Below, in pieces: positions 1-5,493 of a DNA stretch of 6,420 bases. The notes beneath the pieces were generated by a model. The model was not told the origin of the DNA and ran no database searches. It saw nothing but the letters and a program-made list of their open reading frames with translations. The stretch's first letter is position 1. Every line of letters begins with the position of its first letter. Position numbers and translations under genes: made by a program. This DNA is from Deltaproteobacteria bacterium (GTDB taxonomy: Bacteria; Desulfobacterota_B; Binatia; UBA9968): the NCBI GenBank assembly GCA_005879255.1, contig VBKY01000316.1, forward strand, positions 1 to 6,420, given 5' to 3'.

Positions 1-1252
1 CCGGATCGTAGCGCGACAGCATCGCCCACATGAGCTGATCGAGATTCGACACATTGATGTCGTCGTCAACAACGATCACCATCTTGCAGCCATAAACGCT
101 GGCGCCGCAGCTCGCGGCCAGCACGCCGACTTGCTTGGCGTGGCCCGCATAGCGTTGCTTGATCGCGAGCGCGATCAGCATGCGCGAGGCGCCGATCTCA
201 TGCGACCATACCTGCGTCACGTCGGGCACACCGGCGCTGTGAAGTTGCTGCTTGAGCATCGCCGAGCGCATGATGGCGCGATAGCGCGCCATCTCGTCCG
301 AGCCGCCACCGATTGGTGGCACGCCGAGAATGATCGGATCATTGCGATGATAAATGGCTTCGATCTCCAGCACCGGCTGGGCGCTCTCGTCCGAAGCATA
401 ATAACCGGTCCATTCCCCGAACGGTCCTTCGAATTTGCGGTTATCATTATTCAGAAATCCTTCGAAAACGATCTCGGCGTTGGCGGGAAAAGGCAGGCCG
501 GTAACTTTTCCACGCGCGCATTCCACCGGCTGCCGGCGCATGCCGCCGACAATGTCGTATTCGCACAGGCCGTACGGCTGCTCGGTGCCGGCCATGAAGA
601 AAAACAGCGGGTCGCTGCCCAGCACCAGCGCCAGCGGCATCTTCTCGCCGCGCTTGAAATATTTCTCGCGGTGCATGTAGCCGTGCTTGCCGGGGACCAT
701 CAGCAAGCTGACGCTCTTCTTGTCCTGGATCATGGCGCGATAGCAACCGGCATTGATCCATTTTTCGTCCGGATCCATCGTGACCGAATAACAACCCGTG
801 CCGATGTAACGACCGCCGTCGTTGACATGCCACGTCGGCGTCGGGAATTTCAAAATATCGATATCATCGCCCTCAAGAACGTTTTCGAAGACCGGCCCGT
901 CCTCAATAAACACTGGCGGAATATGCTTGGGGTCCTTCTGGTAGTGCGCGAAATAAGCGTCGCTCAACTCCTGCTTGGTCAATCCCTGGGGAAAACCGAG
1001 GGTCATCGCGCGCCGCTTGCCGGCGAAACAATTGATCAGGATGCGAAATCCTTTCGGACAGCCCGGCACTTCGTCGAACAGCACCGCGGGTCCATCGTCT
1101 GCTGGAACGACAACGTCGCTTGCCAAACCGATTTCTCCCTGCCACGACGCGCCGAGCACGGTTTTCAATTCCCCCAGCTTCTCGGCTTCGCGCATCCATT
1201 CACGCAGGTCGGTGAAAACGATATCGGGGTGAATCTTTGAACTGTCGAACAT
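1..1252 (-). CDS. UbiD-family prenylated-FMN-dependent decarboxylase, copy 1 (C-terminus beyond the left edge)
   Basis: The first 417 residues are present and the frame is open to the left edge; family members are usually about 450-500 residues, so the missing part is probably short. The protein is a predicted cytoplasmic, reversible (de)carboxylase of an aromatic or alpha,beta-unsaturated acid, using prFMN made by UbiX. Counting along the protein, N167, R172, H190 and E231 match Fdc1 N168, R173, H191 and E233 (cofactor phosphate and metal binding). The EGPFGE motif supplies E275 and E280, matching Fdc1 E277 and E282 of the E-R-E catalytic network. Other family marks are NDGGRYI (144-150) and VVDDDIN (394-400). 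The ATG at 1252 is chosen because an AAGGAG lies 5 bases upstream. It is transcribed away from the S9 peptidase gene. The family call is firm. The substrate is not known; it need not be the ubiquinone-pathway UbiD, so no symbol is given. Confidence 0.95.
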   Translation of the reverse strand, partial: MFDSSKIHPDIVFTDLREWMREAEKLGELKTVLGASWQGEIGLASDVVVPADDGPAVLFDEVPGCPKGFRILINCFAGKRRAMTLGFPQGLTKQELSDAYFAHYQKDPKHIPPVFIEDGPVFENVLEGDDIDILKFPTPTWHVNDGGRYIGTGCYSVTMDPDEKWINAGCYRAMIQDKKSVSLLMVPGKHGYMHREKYFKRGEKMPLALVLGSDPLFFFMAGTEQPYGLCEYDIVGGMRRQPVECARGKVTGLPFPANAEIVFEGFLNNDNRKFEGPFGEWTGYYASDESAQPVLEIEAIYHRNDPIILGVPPIGGGSDEMARYRAIMRSAMLKQQLHSAGVPDVTQVWSHEIGASRMLIALAIKQRYAGHAKQVGVLAASCGASVYGCKMVIVVDDDINVSNLDQLMWAMLSRYDP

Positions 1253-1257
1253 GTTCG

Positions 1258-1263
1258 CTCCTT
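1258..1263 (-). promoter_or_regulatory. Ribosome binding site of UbiD copy 1
   Basis: AAGGAG on the minus strand, 5 bases before the ATG at 1252. It fixes the start of the gene. No convincing -35/-10 pair was found for this gene in the intergenic region. Confidence 0.8.
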
Positions 1264-1319
1264 ATCTCGATCGATCTCTGACAACCTACCACAAACCCAA
1301 AGCCCAGGAAAATTGGCGG

Positions 1320-1347
1320 TTGCCGAAGGGCGCGCCGTTCAGATAAG
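1320..1347 (+). promoter_or_regulatory. Candidate sigma-70-like promoter for the S9 peptidase gene
   Basis: TTGCCG (1320-1325, 4 of 6 to the consensus) and GATAAG (1342-1347, 4 of 6) are separated by 16 bases, which would put the transcript start near 1354 and leave a leader of about 25 bases. It lies in the 126-bp divergent region (1253-1378), where a promoter is expected. The match is weak and could be chance. Confidence 0.3.
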
Positions 1348-1362
1348 CTTCGGCGACCAGAA

Positions 1363-1370
1363 AAGGAGGA
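1363..1370 (+). promoter_or_regulatory. Strong ribosome binding site of the S9 peptidase gene
   Basis: AAGGAGGA, 8 bases before the ATG at 1379. It decides the start against a TTG at 1313 in the same frame, which would add 22 residues in front of the lipoprotein signal. Confidence 0.9.
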
Positions 1371-1378
1371 ACCATTGG

Positions 1379-3343
1379 ATGAAAAGAATCGTCTTTTTAC
1401 CGATCGCGTTCACTCTCCTGATCACCGGTTGCGCGCCCCGGCTCGCCGGGCCGCCGCCGCTGATCCCGCGCCAAGTCTTATTCGCCGGTCCGGCCAAAAA
1501 GGATCCGCAGATTTCCCCTGACGGGAAACATCTGGCGTACCTCGGCCGCGACAACAGAAATATCTTGCAAATTTGGTCGCGCTCCCTCTCTGGGCAAGAC
1601 AACAAGCAGCTTACGGCTGAAACCGCGCGCGGCATCCAACACTACACTTGGGCCTACGACAATGAACATGTCATTTTTGCGCGCGAGAACAACGGCGACG
1701 AAAATTGGCAAATCCATACCGTCGATATCGGTTCCGGCGCGGCTCGCAACTTGACGCCATACAATGGGGTGCGCTCGTTGCTGGTTGGTATGGCGCCGGA
1801 TCAGCCGAAAAATATCCTGGTGGCGATGAACCTACGGAACCGGCGGTTTTATGATGTTTACCGCATCAACATCGAAAATGGGGAAACGCGCATGGTCAAT
1901 CGCAACGGCGGCCGGCAATTCTGGTGGGCCGCCGACTCGCACTTGAACGTGCGCGTCGCCGCCGCGTTTGCCGGAACGATCGTTCGCGACACGCCGCGCC
2001 AGCCGTGGCGCGCCGTCCGCAAATGGCAAGTGGCTGAAAACGGAAAGTACTTCGGCTTTTCCGCCGACGAAACAACTTTTTACATGAGCGGGTCACACGA
2101 CGAGGCCGGTACGCTCCTGGCAATCGATCTAGCGTCAGGCAAAGAAACGACGCTCTCATCCGATCCGGACTATGATGTCGAAAATGTTTTCATCCATCCG
2201 ACGACGCAGGAAATCCAGGCCGTCGGATTTTACCGCGACAAGCTCCAATGGCAGGTGTTGGAGCCAAGCATCGCGCCAGACTTTGCATATCTGGAAAAGG
2301 CGCAAAAAGGCGAGTTCAGTATCGTCCACCCGCCGGACGAATCGCCGATTTTGTATTCGAAAAATTTGGGACGACGCGATCTTCAGGACCGCATTTGGAT
2401 CGTCACCTACGAAACCGATGACGGTCCGGTTCATCACTACGCCTATGACCGGATCGCCAAAATCTCGACCTTTCTTTTCAGCGAGCAGCCCGAGCTGGAA
2501 TCTTTCAAGCTCATGACGATGGAGCCCGTGTCGTTTCAATCCCGCGACGGGCTCACTCTTCACGGTTATCTGACGCTCCCTGCCCGCGATCCGACAAAAA
2601 ACCTACCGGTGGTTCTACTGGTGCACGGCGGTCCATGGTTGCGCGACCGATGGGGCCATCACAACATAGTTCAGTGGCTCGCCAATCGCGGCTACGCCGT
2701 GCTGCAGGTGAATTATCGCGGCTCCGCCGGCTATGGGCGAAAGTTTATCCAGGCAAGCTTTAAGGAATGGGGCGGCAAGATGCACGACGACTTGATCGAC
2801 GGAGTGAATTGGCTCATTGCCCGCGGCATCGCCGACCCTGCAAAGGTTGCGATCATGGGCGGTTCCTATGGCGGCTATGCCGCGCTCGTCGGTCTGACCC
2901 TCACGCCCGATATTTTCGCCGCTGGCGTGAGCGCCGTGGGCATCAGCAATCTCATCTCTCACTATAATAACTATCCGTCGTATTGGTCGCTTTTCAAACC
3001 GAGATTCAGGGCGCGGGTCGGCGATCCGCAAAAAGAGGAAGAGCTGCTTAAGTCACGCTCGCCGCTCTTTCACGTCGACAAAATCAAAGCGCCACTGTTG
3101 ATCGCCCACGGCGTGAACGACGCCAGAGTGGTTGCCTCCGAAAGCGAACAAATGGTTGCCGCGATGCGCCAAGCCGACAAACCGGTGGAATACGTGGTTT
3201 ATGAGAATGAAGGGCATCGTCAATGGCGTCCCGAAACCAAGTTCGACTATTTCGCCAAAGTCGAAGAGTTTCTCGCTCGCCACTTGGGCGGCCGGTTTGA
3301 GCCTGCAAGCGCTCCGGCGGGCACGGCCGCTATGGTAAAGTGA
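1379..3343 (+). CDS. S9-family (prolyl oligopeptidase/acylaminoacyl-peptidase type) serine peptidase, predicted lipoprotein
   Basis: A 654-residue protein, a normal length for the family. Residues 1-18 are a lipoprotein signal: charged MKR, a hydrophobic stretch, then a lipobox ending ITGC with C18 as the lipidation site, so the enzyme is predicted to be exported and membrane-anchored. Residues about 35-375 look like the beta-propeller that limits access to small peptides, with propeller-style strands such as PQISPDGKHLAY (43-54). Residues about 380-637 are the alpha/beta-hydrolase domain: HGGPW (416-420, oxyanion region), nucleophile S496 in GGSYGG, D581 in HGVND and H613 in EGH, a complete triad. 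It should cleave short peptides, perhaps for nutrition or recycling. The last 17 residues are a low-complexity tail. It is divergent from UbiD copy 1 and 100 bp ahead of the amidohydrolase; a functional link to the decarboxylases is not evident. The exact specificity (dipeptidyl, acylaminoacyl or other) cannot be read from the sequence. Confidence 0.94.
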   Translation: MKRIVFLPIAFTLLITGCAPRLAGPPPLIPRQVLFAGPAKKDPQISPDGKHLAYLGRDNRNILQIWSRSLSGQDNKQLTAETARGIQHYTWAYDNEHVIFARENNGDENWQIHTVDIGSGAARNLTPYNGVRSLLVGMAPDQPKNILVAMNLRNRRFYDVYRINIENGETRMVNRNGGRQFWWAADSHLNVRVAAAFAGTIVRDTPRQPWRAVRKWQVAENGKYFGFSADETTFYMSGSHDEAGTLLAIDLASGKETTLSSDPDYDVENVFIHPTTQEIQAVGFYRDKLQWQVLEPSIAPDFAYLEKAQKGEFSIVHPPDESPILYSKNLGRRDLQDRIWIVTYETDDGPVHHYAYDRIAKISTFLFSEQPELESFKLMTMEPVSFQSRDGLTLHGYLTLPARDPTKNLPVVLLVHGGPWLRDRWGHHNIVQWLANRGYAVLQVNYRGSAGYGRKFIQASFKEWGGKMHDDLIDGVNWLIARGIADPAKVAIMGGSYGGYAALVGLTLTPDIFAAGVSAVGISNLISHYNNYPSYWSLFKPRFRARVGDPQKEEELLKSRSPLFHVDKIKAPLLIAHGVNDARVVASESEQMVAAMRQADKPVEYVVYENEGHRQWRPETKFDYFAKVEEFLARHLGGRFEPASAPAGTAAMVK

Positions 3344-3360
3344 TCGAACCAAACCGTCGG

Positions 3361-3390
3361 TGCCGCCGAGGGTTGACCGGCGCGGTGGCA
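3361..3390 (+). other. Weak hairpin in the gap between the S9 peptidase and amidohydrolase genes
   Basis: TGCCGCCG (3361-3368) can pair with CGGTGGCA (3383-3390) to give an 8-bp stem with one G-U wobble and a 14-base loop. No T-run follows, so it is not a standard rho-independent terminator. It might stabilise or attenuate a transcript, or be a chance GC-rich pairing. Apart from this and the ribosome binding site at 3431, I see nothing in the 100-bp gap. Confidence 0.25.
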
Positions 3391-3430
3391 TCAGTAGAAT
3401 GACTCCAACACTGCCAACCAGATTGCCAAT

Positions 3431-3437
3431 AGAGGAG
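3431..3437 (+). promoter_or_regulatory. Ribosome binding site of the amidohydrolase gene
   Basis: AGAGGAG, 6 bases before the ATG at 3444. It selects this start over an in-frame GTG at 3360 and an ATG at 3399, neither of which has a ribosome binding site and both of which would precede the usual family start, the strand MIIDADAH. Confidence 0.85.
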
Positions 3438-3443
3438 CAAGCG

Positions 3444-4511
3444 ATGATCATCGACGCCGACGCCCACGTGGTCGAAACCGAACACACCTGGGATTTTTTG
3501 GACGGAAACGAAAAAAAATTCCGTCCGCAGCTCTTCAGCTCGAATGACAACCCCAACATGCAATACTGGTTCGTCGAGGGGAAGTCGGTCGGTTTCCGTC
3601 CGCCGACCTTGACCGAGCAGGAATTGATCGCGCTTTCCAAGCAAACCGGACGGGAGCTCAAAACCGCGCCCGAGGCGCGCGAGCTGCGCGACGTGGAGCT
3701 GCGCCTGAAGCATATGGATAAGCTCGGCATCGACGTGCAAATTCTTTTCAACACCATGTGGATCGCCCGCGTCGCCGATAAAGCCGAGGCGGAAATCGCG
3801 CTCTGCAAGTCGTGGAACCGCTGGATGGCCGAAGTCTGGAAGCAAGGCAACAATCGGCTGCGCTGGTCGTGCGTCGTGCCGGCGATGACCCTGGACGAGG
3901 CGCTCCAGCAAATGCAGTACGCCAAAGAGAACGGCGCTGTGGCGGTGAGTCTCCGTCCCTTCGAAGACGACAAGCACCTGGTCGATCCTTACTTCTATCC
4001 GATTTATGAAGAGGCAACCCGCCTCAACATGGCAGTGGCCGTTCATATCGCCAACGGCAGTCCGCAACTGCTGGATCAGTTCAAACCCCGCTACGATAGA
4101 ATGGGCGGCTTTGCGCAGTTCCGCATTCCCACAGTCATCACTTGTCTTTCGTTGATGATGAGCGACGTACCGAAGACTTTTCCCAAGCTCCGTTGGAGTT
4201 TCGTCGAAGCGTCGGCGCAGTGGGTTCCTTGGGTGGTCAAAGAAGCGACCCGCCGCTCCGGCGCCAAAGGATTTCCCGAGTTGCCGTTCAAGGAGTTCAG
4301 GATCTACGTCACCACCGAAACCAACGACGACTTCGACTTCGTATTGCGTTACGCCGGCGAAGACAACGTCGTAATTGGCACCGATTACGGTCACACCGAC
4401 GCTTCAAGCGAGGTGGACGCCATCGACATCTTCCGCGCCAGCGACTTGGTTGCCGATCCGATCAAGAAAAAAATCCTCGACGATAATCCACGCCGGCTGT
4501 ATGGGCTATAA
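3444..4511 (+). CDS. Amidohydrolase-family (Amidohydro_2, ACMSD-like) metal-dependent hydrolase or decarboxylase
   Basis: A 355-residue cytoplasmic TIM-barrel protein, a typical length for the ACMSD-like branch of the amidohydrolase superfamily. This branch contains non-oxidative decarboxylases (ACMSD, gamma-resorcylate decarboxylase, 5-carboxyvanillate decarboxylase) and some hydrolases. Visible active-site elements are D6-A7-H8 at the end of strand 1 (an acidic-x-His version of the HxH metal motif), H201 in AVAVHIANG (the ACMSD H177 position) and D314 in IGTDYGHTD (the ACMSD D294 position). At the place of the ACMSD acid/base H228 there is E255 in FVEASAQW, so the chemistry may differ from the classic decarboxylases. 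The C-terminal ILDDNPRRLYGL is a common family ending. It lies between two UbiD-type decarboxylases on the genome, which favours a role in aromatic or unsaturated carboxylate metabolism, but this is only inference. The family is sure; the reaction and substrate are not. Confidence 0.92.
   Translation: MIIDADAHVVETEHTWDFLDGNEKKFRPQLFSSNDNPNMQYWFVEGKSVGFRPPTLTEQELIALSKQTGRELKTAPEARELRDVELRLKHMDKLGIDVQILFNTMWIARVADKAEAEIALCKSWNRWMAEVWKQGNNRLRWSCVVPAMTLDEALQQMQYAKENGAVAVSLRPFEDDKHLVDPYFYPIYEEATRLNMAVAVHIANGSPQLLDQFKPRYDRMGGFAQFRIPTVITCLSLMMSDVPKTFPKLRWSFVEASAQWVPWVVKEATRRSGAKGFPELPFKEFRIYVTTETNDDFDFVLRYAGEDNVVIGTDYGHTDASSEVDAIDIFRASDLVADPIKKKILDDNPRRLYGL
3500..3526. repeat. Perfect 8-bp inverted repeat around an A8 run, inside the amidohydrolase gene
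   Basis: GGACGGAA (3500-3507) and TTCCGTCC (3519-3526) are perfect inverted copies separated by 11 bases that contain eight A in a row (3511-3518). It starts 56 bases after the start codon and encodes part of the FLDGNEKKFRP segment. It could form an mRNA hairpin with an A-rich loop, and the A-run is a possible slippage site. No function is claimed. Confidence 0.5.
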
Positions 4512-4512
4512 T
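4507..4512 (+). promoter_or_regulatory. Possible -10 element ahead of the CPBP gene
   Basis: A perfect TATAAT overlaps the amidohydrolase stop codon. There is no acceptable -35 hexamer at 16-18 bases upstream and no extended -10 TGN. It could drive the AT-rich CPBP gene and the second UbiD gene, but the hexamer comes largely from the codons for the last residues plus the stop and may be chance. The rest of the 105-bp gap (4512-4616) shows no terminator. Confidence 0.2.
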
Positions 4513-4616
4513 CGACCTTGTCAATTCTCGGAACACCAGGCGGCCCCTAAACCGGTAGCTGCCTTCGCCTTTTCGATACGGAACTGCTAGATCGCGCCGC
4601 TTTCAAACTCGCCAAA

Positions 4617-5486
4617 GTGGATTTAATACCGGAACCCGGAAACCGTAAGAACGCAGTAGGCTTTCCAGAATTTAGCATACTTGCGATGTCCTACGTATTG
4701 CCCGCTGTCATGGTGCGTACGTTAAGAAGTGCTCTAGGTGTTCCCACTGGCCCGACCGCGTTTATCATTATCGACAGTGTCTATTACATCTTTGCGGTTG
4801 TTGCAGCCATTATCGTATCACGGCGCGTTGGCTTTAGCTGGCAGACCGTGGTCGGGAAAAAACCTCGATTTAAAGATATCGCGTCTGGTCTGATCTTGTT
4901 AATCCCGCTGTTTTTAGTGCAACTGGGCGCATTTTGGCCGTGGAATCTAATATTATCGTATTTAGACCCCGGGGAATTTGCGGCAAAATTCGCGGGCAAG
5001 CGTAGGGCCGTAGTAGTCTGGTCAGAACAGTCAGATTTCTGGATCGTGAATGCTGTCCGGTTCGCTTCCATCTCAATCATCAGTCCTGCGGTGGAAGAAA
5101 TGCTGTTCCGCGGGATTGTTTTGCGAACTATTGCGATTCGTTGGAGTTTGAACATCGGAATTTTTATATCTTCCATAGCATTTGGCATCTTGCATTATTC
5201 CGGCGGCAATCCTATCGGTGCAACAGCTTTCGGAATCGCTATGGCTATTTTGTACTTGCGTTCAGGATCTCTTTTGGTCCCCTGTTGTACGCATATGTTA
5301 AATAATGCAAGCGTGTTCGTTTCGCTTTATCTTGCGGGTCCCCGCGGGCCTGGAACGACATGGACAGTTCCAATACTATGGCAAACGTTGATATTTGGAA
5401 TGATTCTTCTTTGGGTTGGCTGTATCTGGCTAGCTTATTACTGCTTGGATAACTGGCCTGCCCGGAAGCGGCGTGCCCAAGGATAA
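4617..5486 (+). CDS. CPBP-family intramembrane metalloprotease (Rce1/Abi type)
   Basis: A 289-residue integral membrane protein if it starts at the GTG at 4617. All three family motifs are present: E160-E161-xxx-R165 (EEMLFR), F189-xxx-H193 (FGILH) and H226-xxx-N230 (HMLNN). These give the glutamate and histidines of the metal site inside the membrane. Hydrophobic segments lie at about 22-36, 48-67, 89-108, 150-164, 175-192, 200-220 and 253-274. Bacterial members act in peptide maturation, bacteriocin self-immunity or signalling, or have no known role; the substrate here is unknown. The start is uncertain: no ribosome binding site precedes the GTG at 4617 or the ATG at 4686 (residue 24), and the frame is open back to a stop at 4548. 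Base composition is odd: hand counts of three 60-base lines gave 42-48% G+C, against 55% and 63% for sampled lines in the flanking genes. This suggests horizontal gain. It is 7 bp ahead of UbiD copy 2. Confidence 0.88.
   Translation: MDLIPEPGNRKNAVGFPEFSILAMSYVLPAVMVRTLRSALGVPTGPTAFIIIDSVYYIFAVVAAIIVSRRVGFSWQTVVGKKPRFKDIASGLILLIPLFLVQLGAFWPWNLILSYLDPGEFAAKFAGKRRAVVVWSEQSDFWIVNAVRFASISIISPAVEEMLFRGIVLRTIAIRWSLNIGIFISSIAFGILHYSGGNPIGATAFGIAMAILYLRSGSLLVPCCTHMLNNASVFVSLYLAGPRGPGTTWTVPILWQTLIFGMILLWVGCIWLAYYCLDNWPARKRRAQG
5479..5484 (+). promoter_or_regulatory. Ribosome binding site of UbiD copy 2, overlapping the CPBP stop codon
   Basis: AAGGAT, 9 bases before the ATG at 5494. Its last base is the first base of the CPBP stop codon TAA (5484-5486). 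This arrangement suggests co-transcription and possible translational coupling of the two genes. Confidence 0.7.
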
Positions 5487-5493
5487 CGCAAAC

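Noticed and set aside
131..1240. A 369-codon open frame on the plus strand antisense to UbiD copy 1
   Set aside because: It is fully covered by the UbiD gene, which has all family motifs and a ribosome binding site. The antisense product shows no recognisable domain; long antisense frames are common in GC-rich genes.
1313..1378. N-terminal extension of the S9 peptidase to the TTG at 1313
   Set aside because: It would bury the lipoprotein signal and read through the strong AAGGAGGA ribosome binding site.
3360..3443. N-terminal extension of the amidohydrolase to the GTG at 3360
   Set aside because: The added 28 residues have no family counterpart, and the ATG at 3444 has AGAGGAG at proper spacing and begins with the conserved first strand.
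3053..3973. A 306-codon minus-strand open frame spanning the peptidase-amidohydrolase junction
   Set aside because: It crosses the ends of two well-supported genes and their intergenic gap and has no recognisable domain.
3330..4394. A 354-codon open frame on the minus strand antisense to the amidohydrolase
   Set aside because: Its product is rich in His, Arg and Gly without a recognisable fold, and the sense strand encodes a clear amidohydrolase with a good ribosome binding site.
5332..5352. GC-rich palindromic stretch around CCCGCGGG as a terminator or operator
   Set aside because: It is inside the CPBP coding region, is not followed by a T-run and is explained by the Gly-Pro-Arg-Gly-Pro codons.
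4617..5486. CPBP (Abi-like) gene as evidence of an abortive-infection or bacteriocin-immunity system
   Set aside because: The family name alone does not imply defence, and no bacteriocin, leader peptide, nuclease or toxin gene lies nearby.
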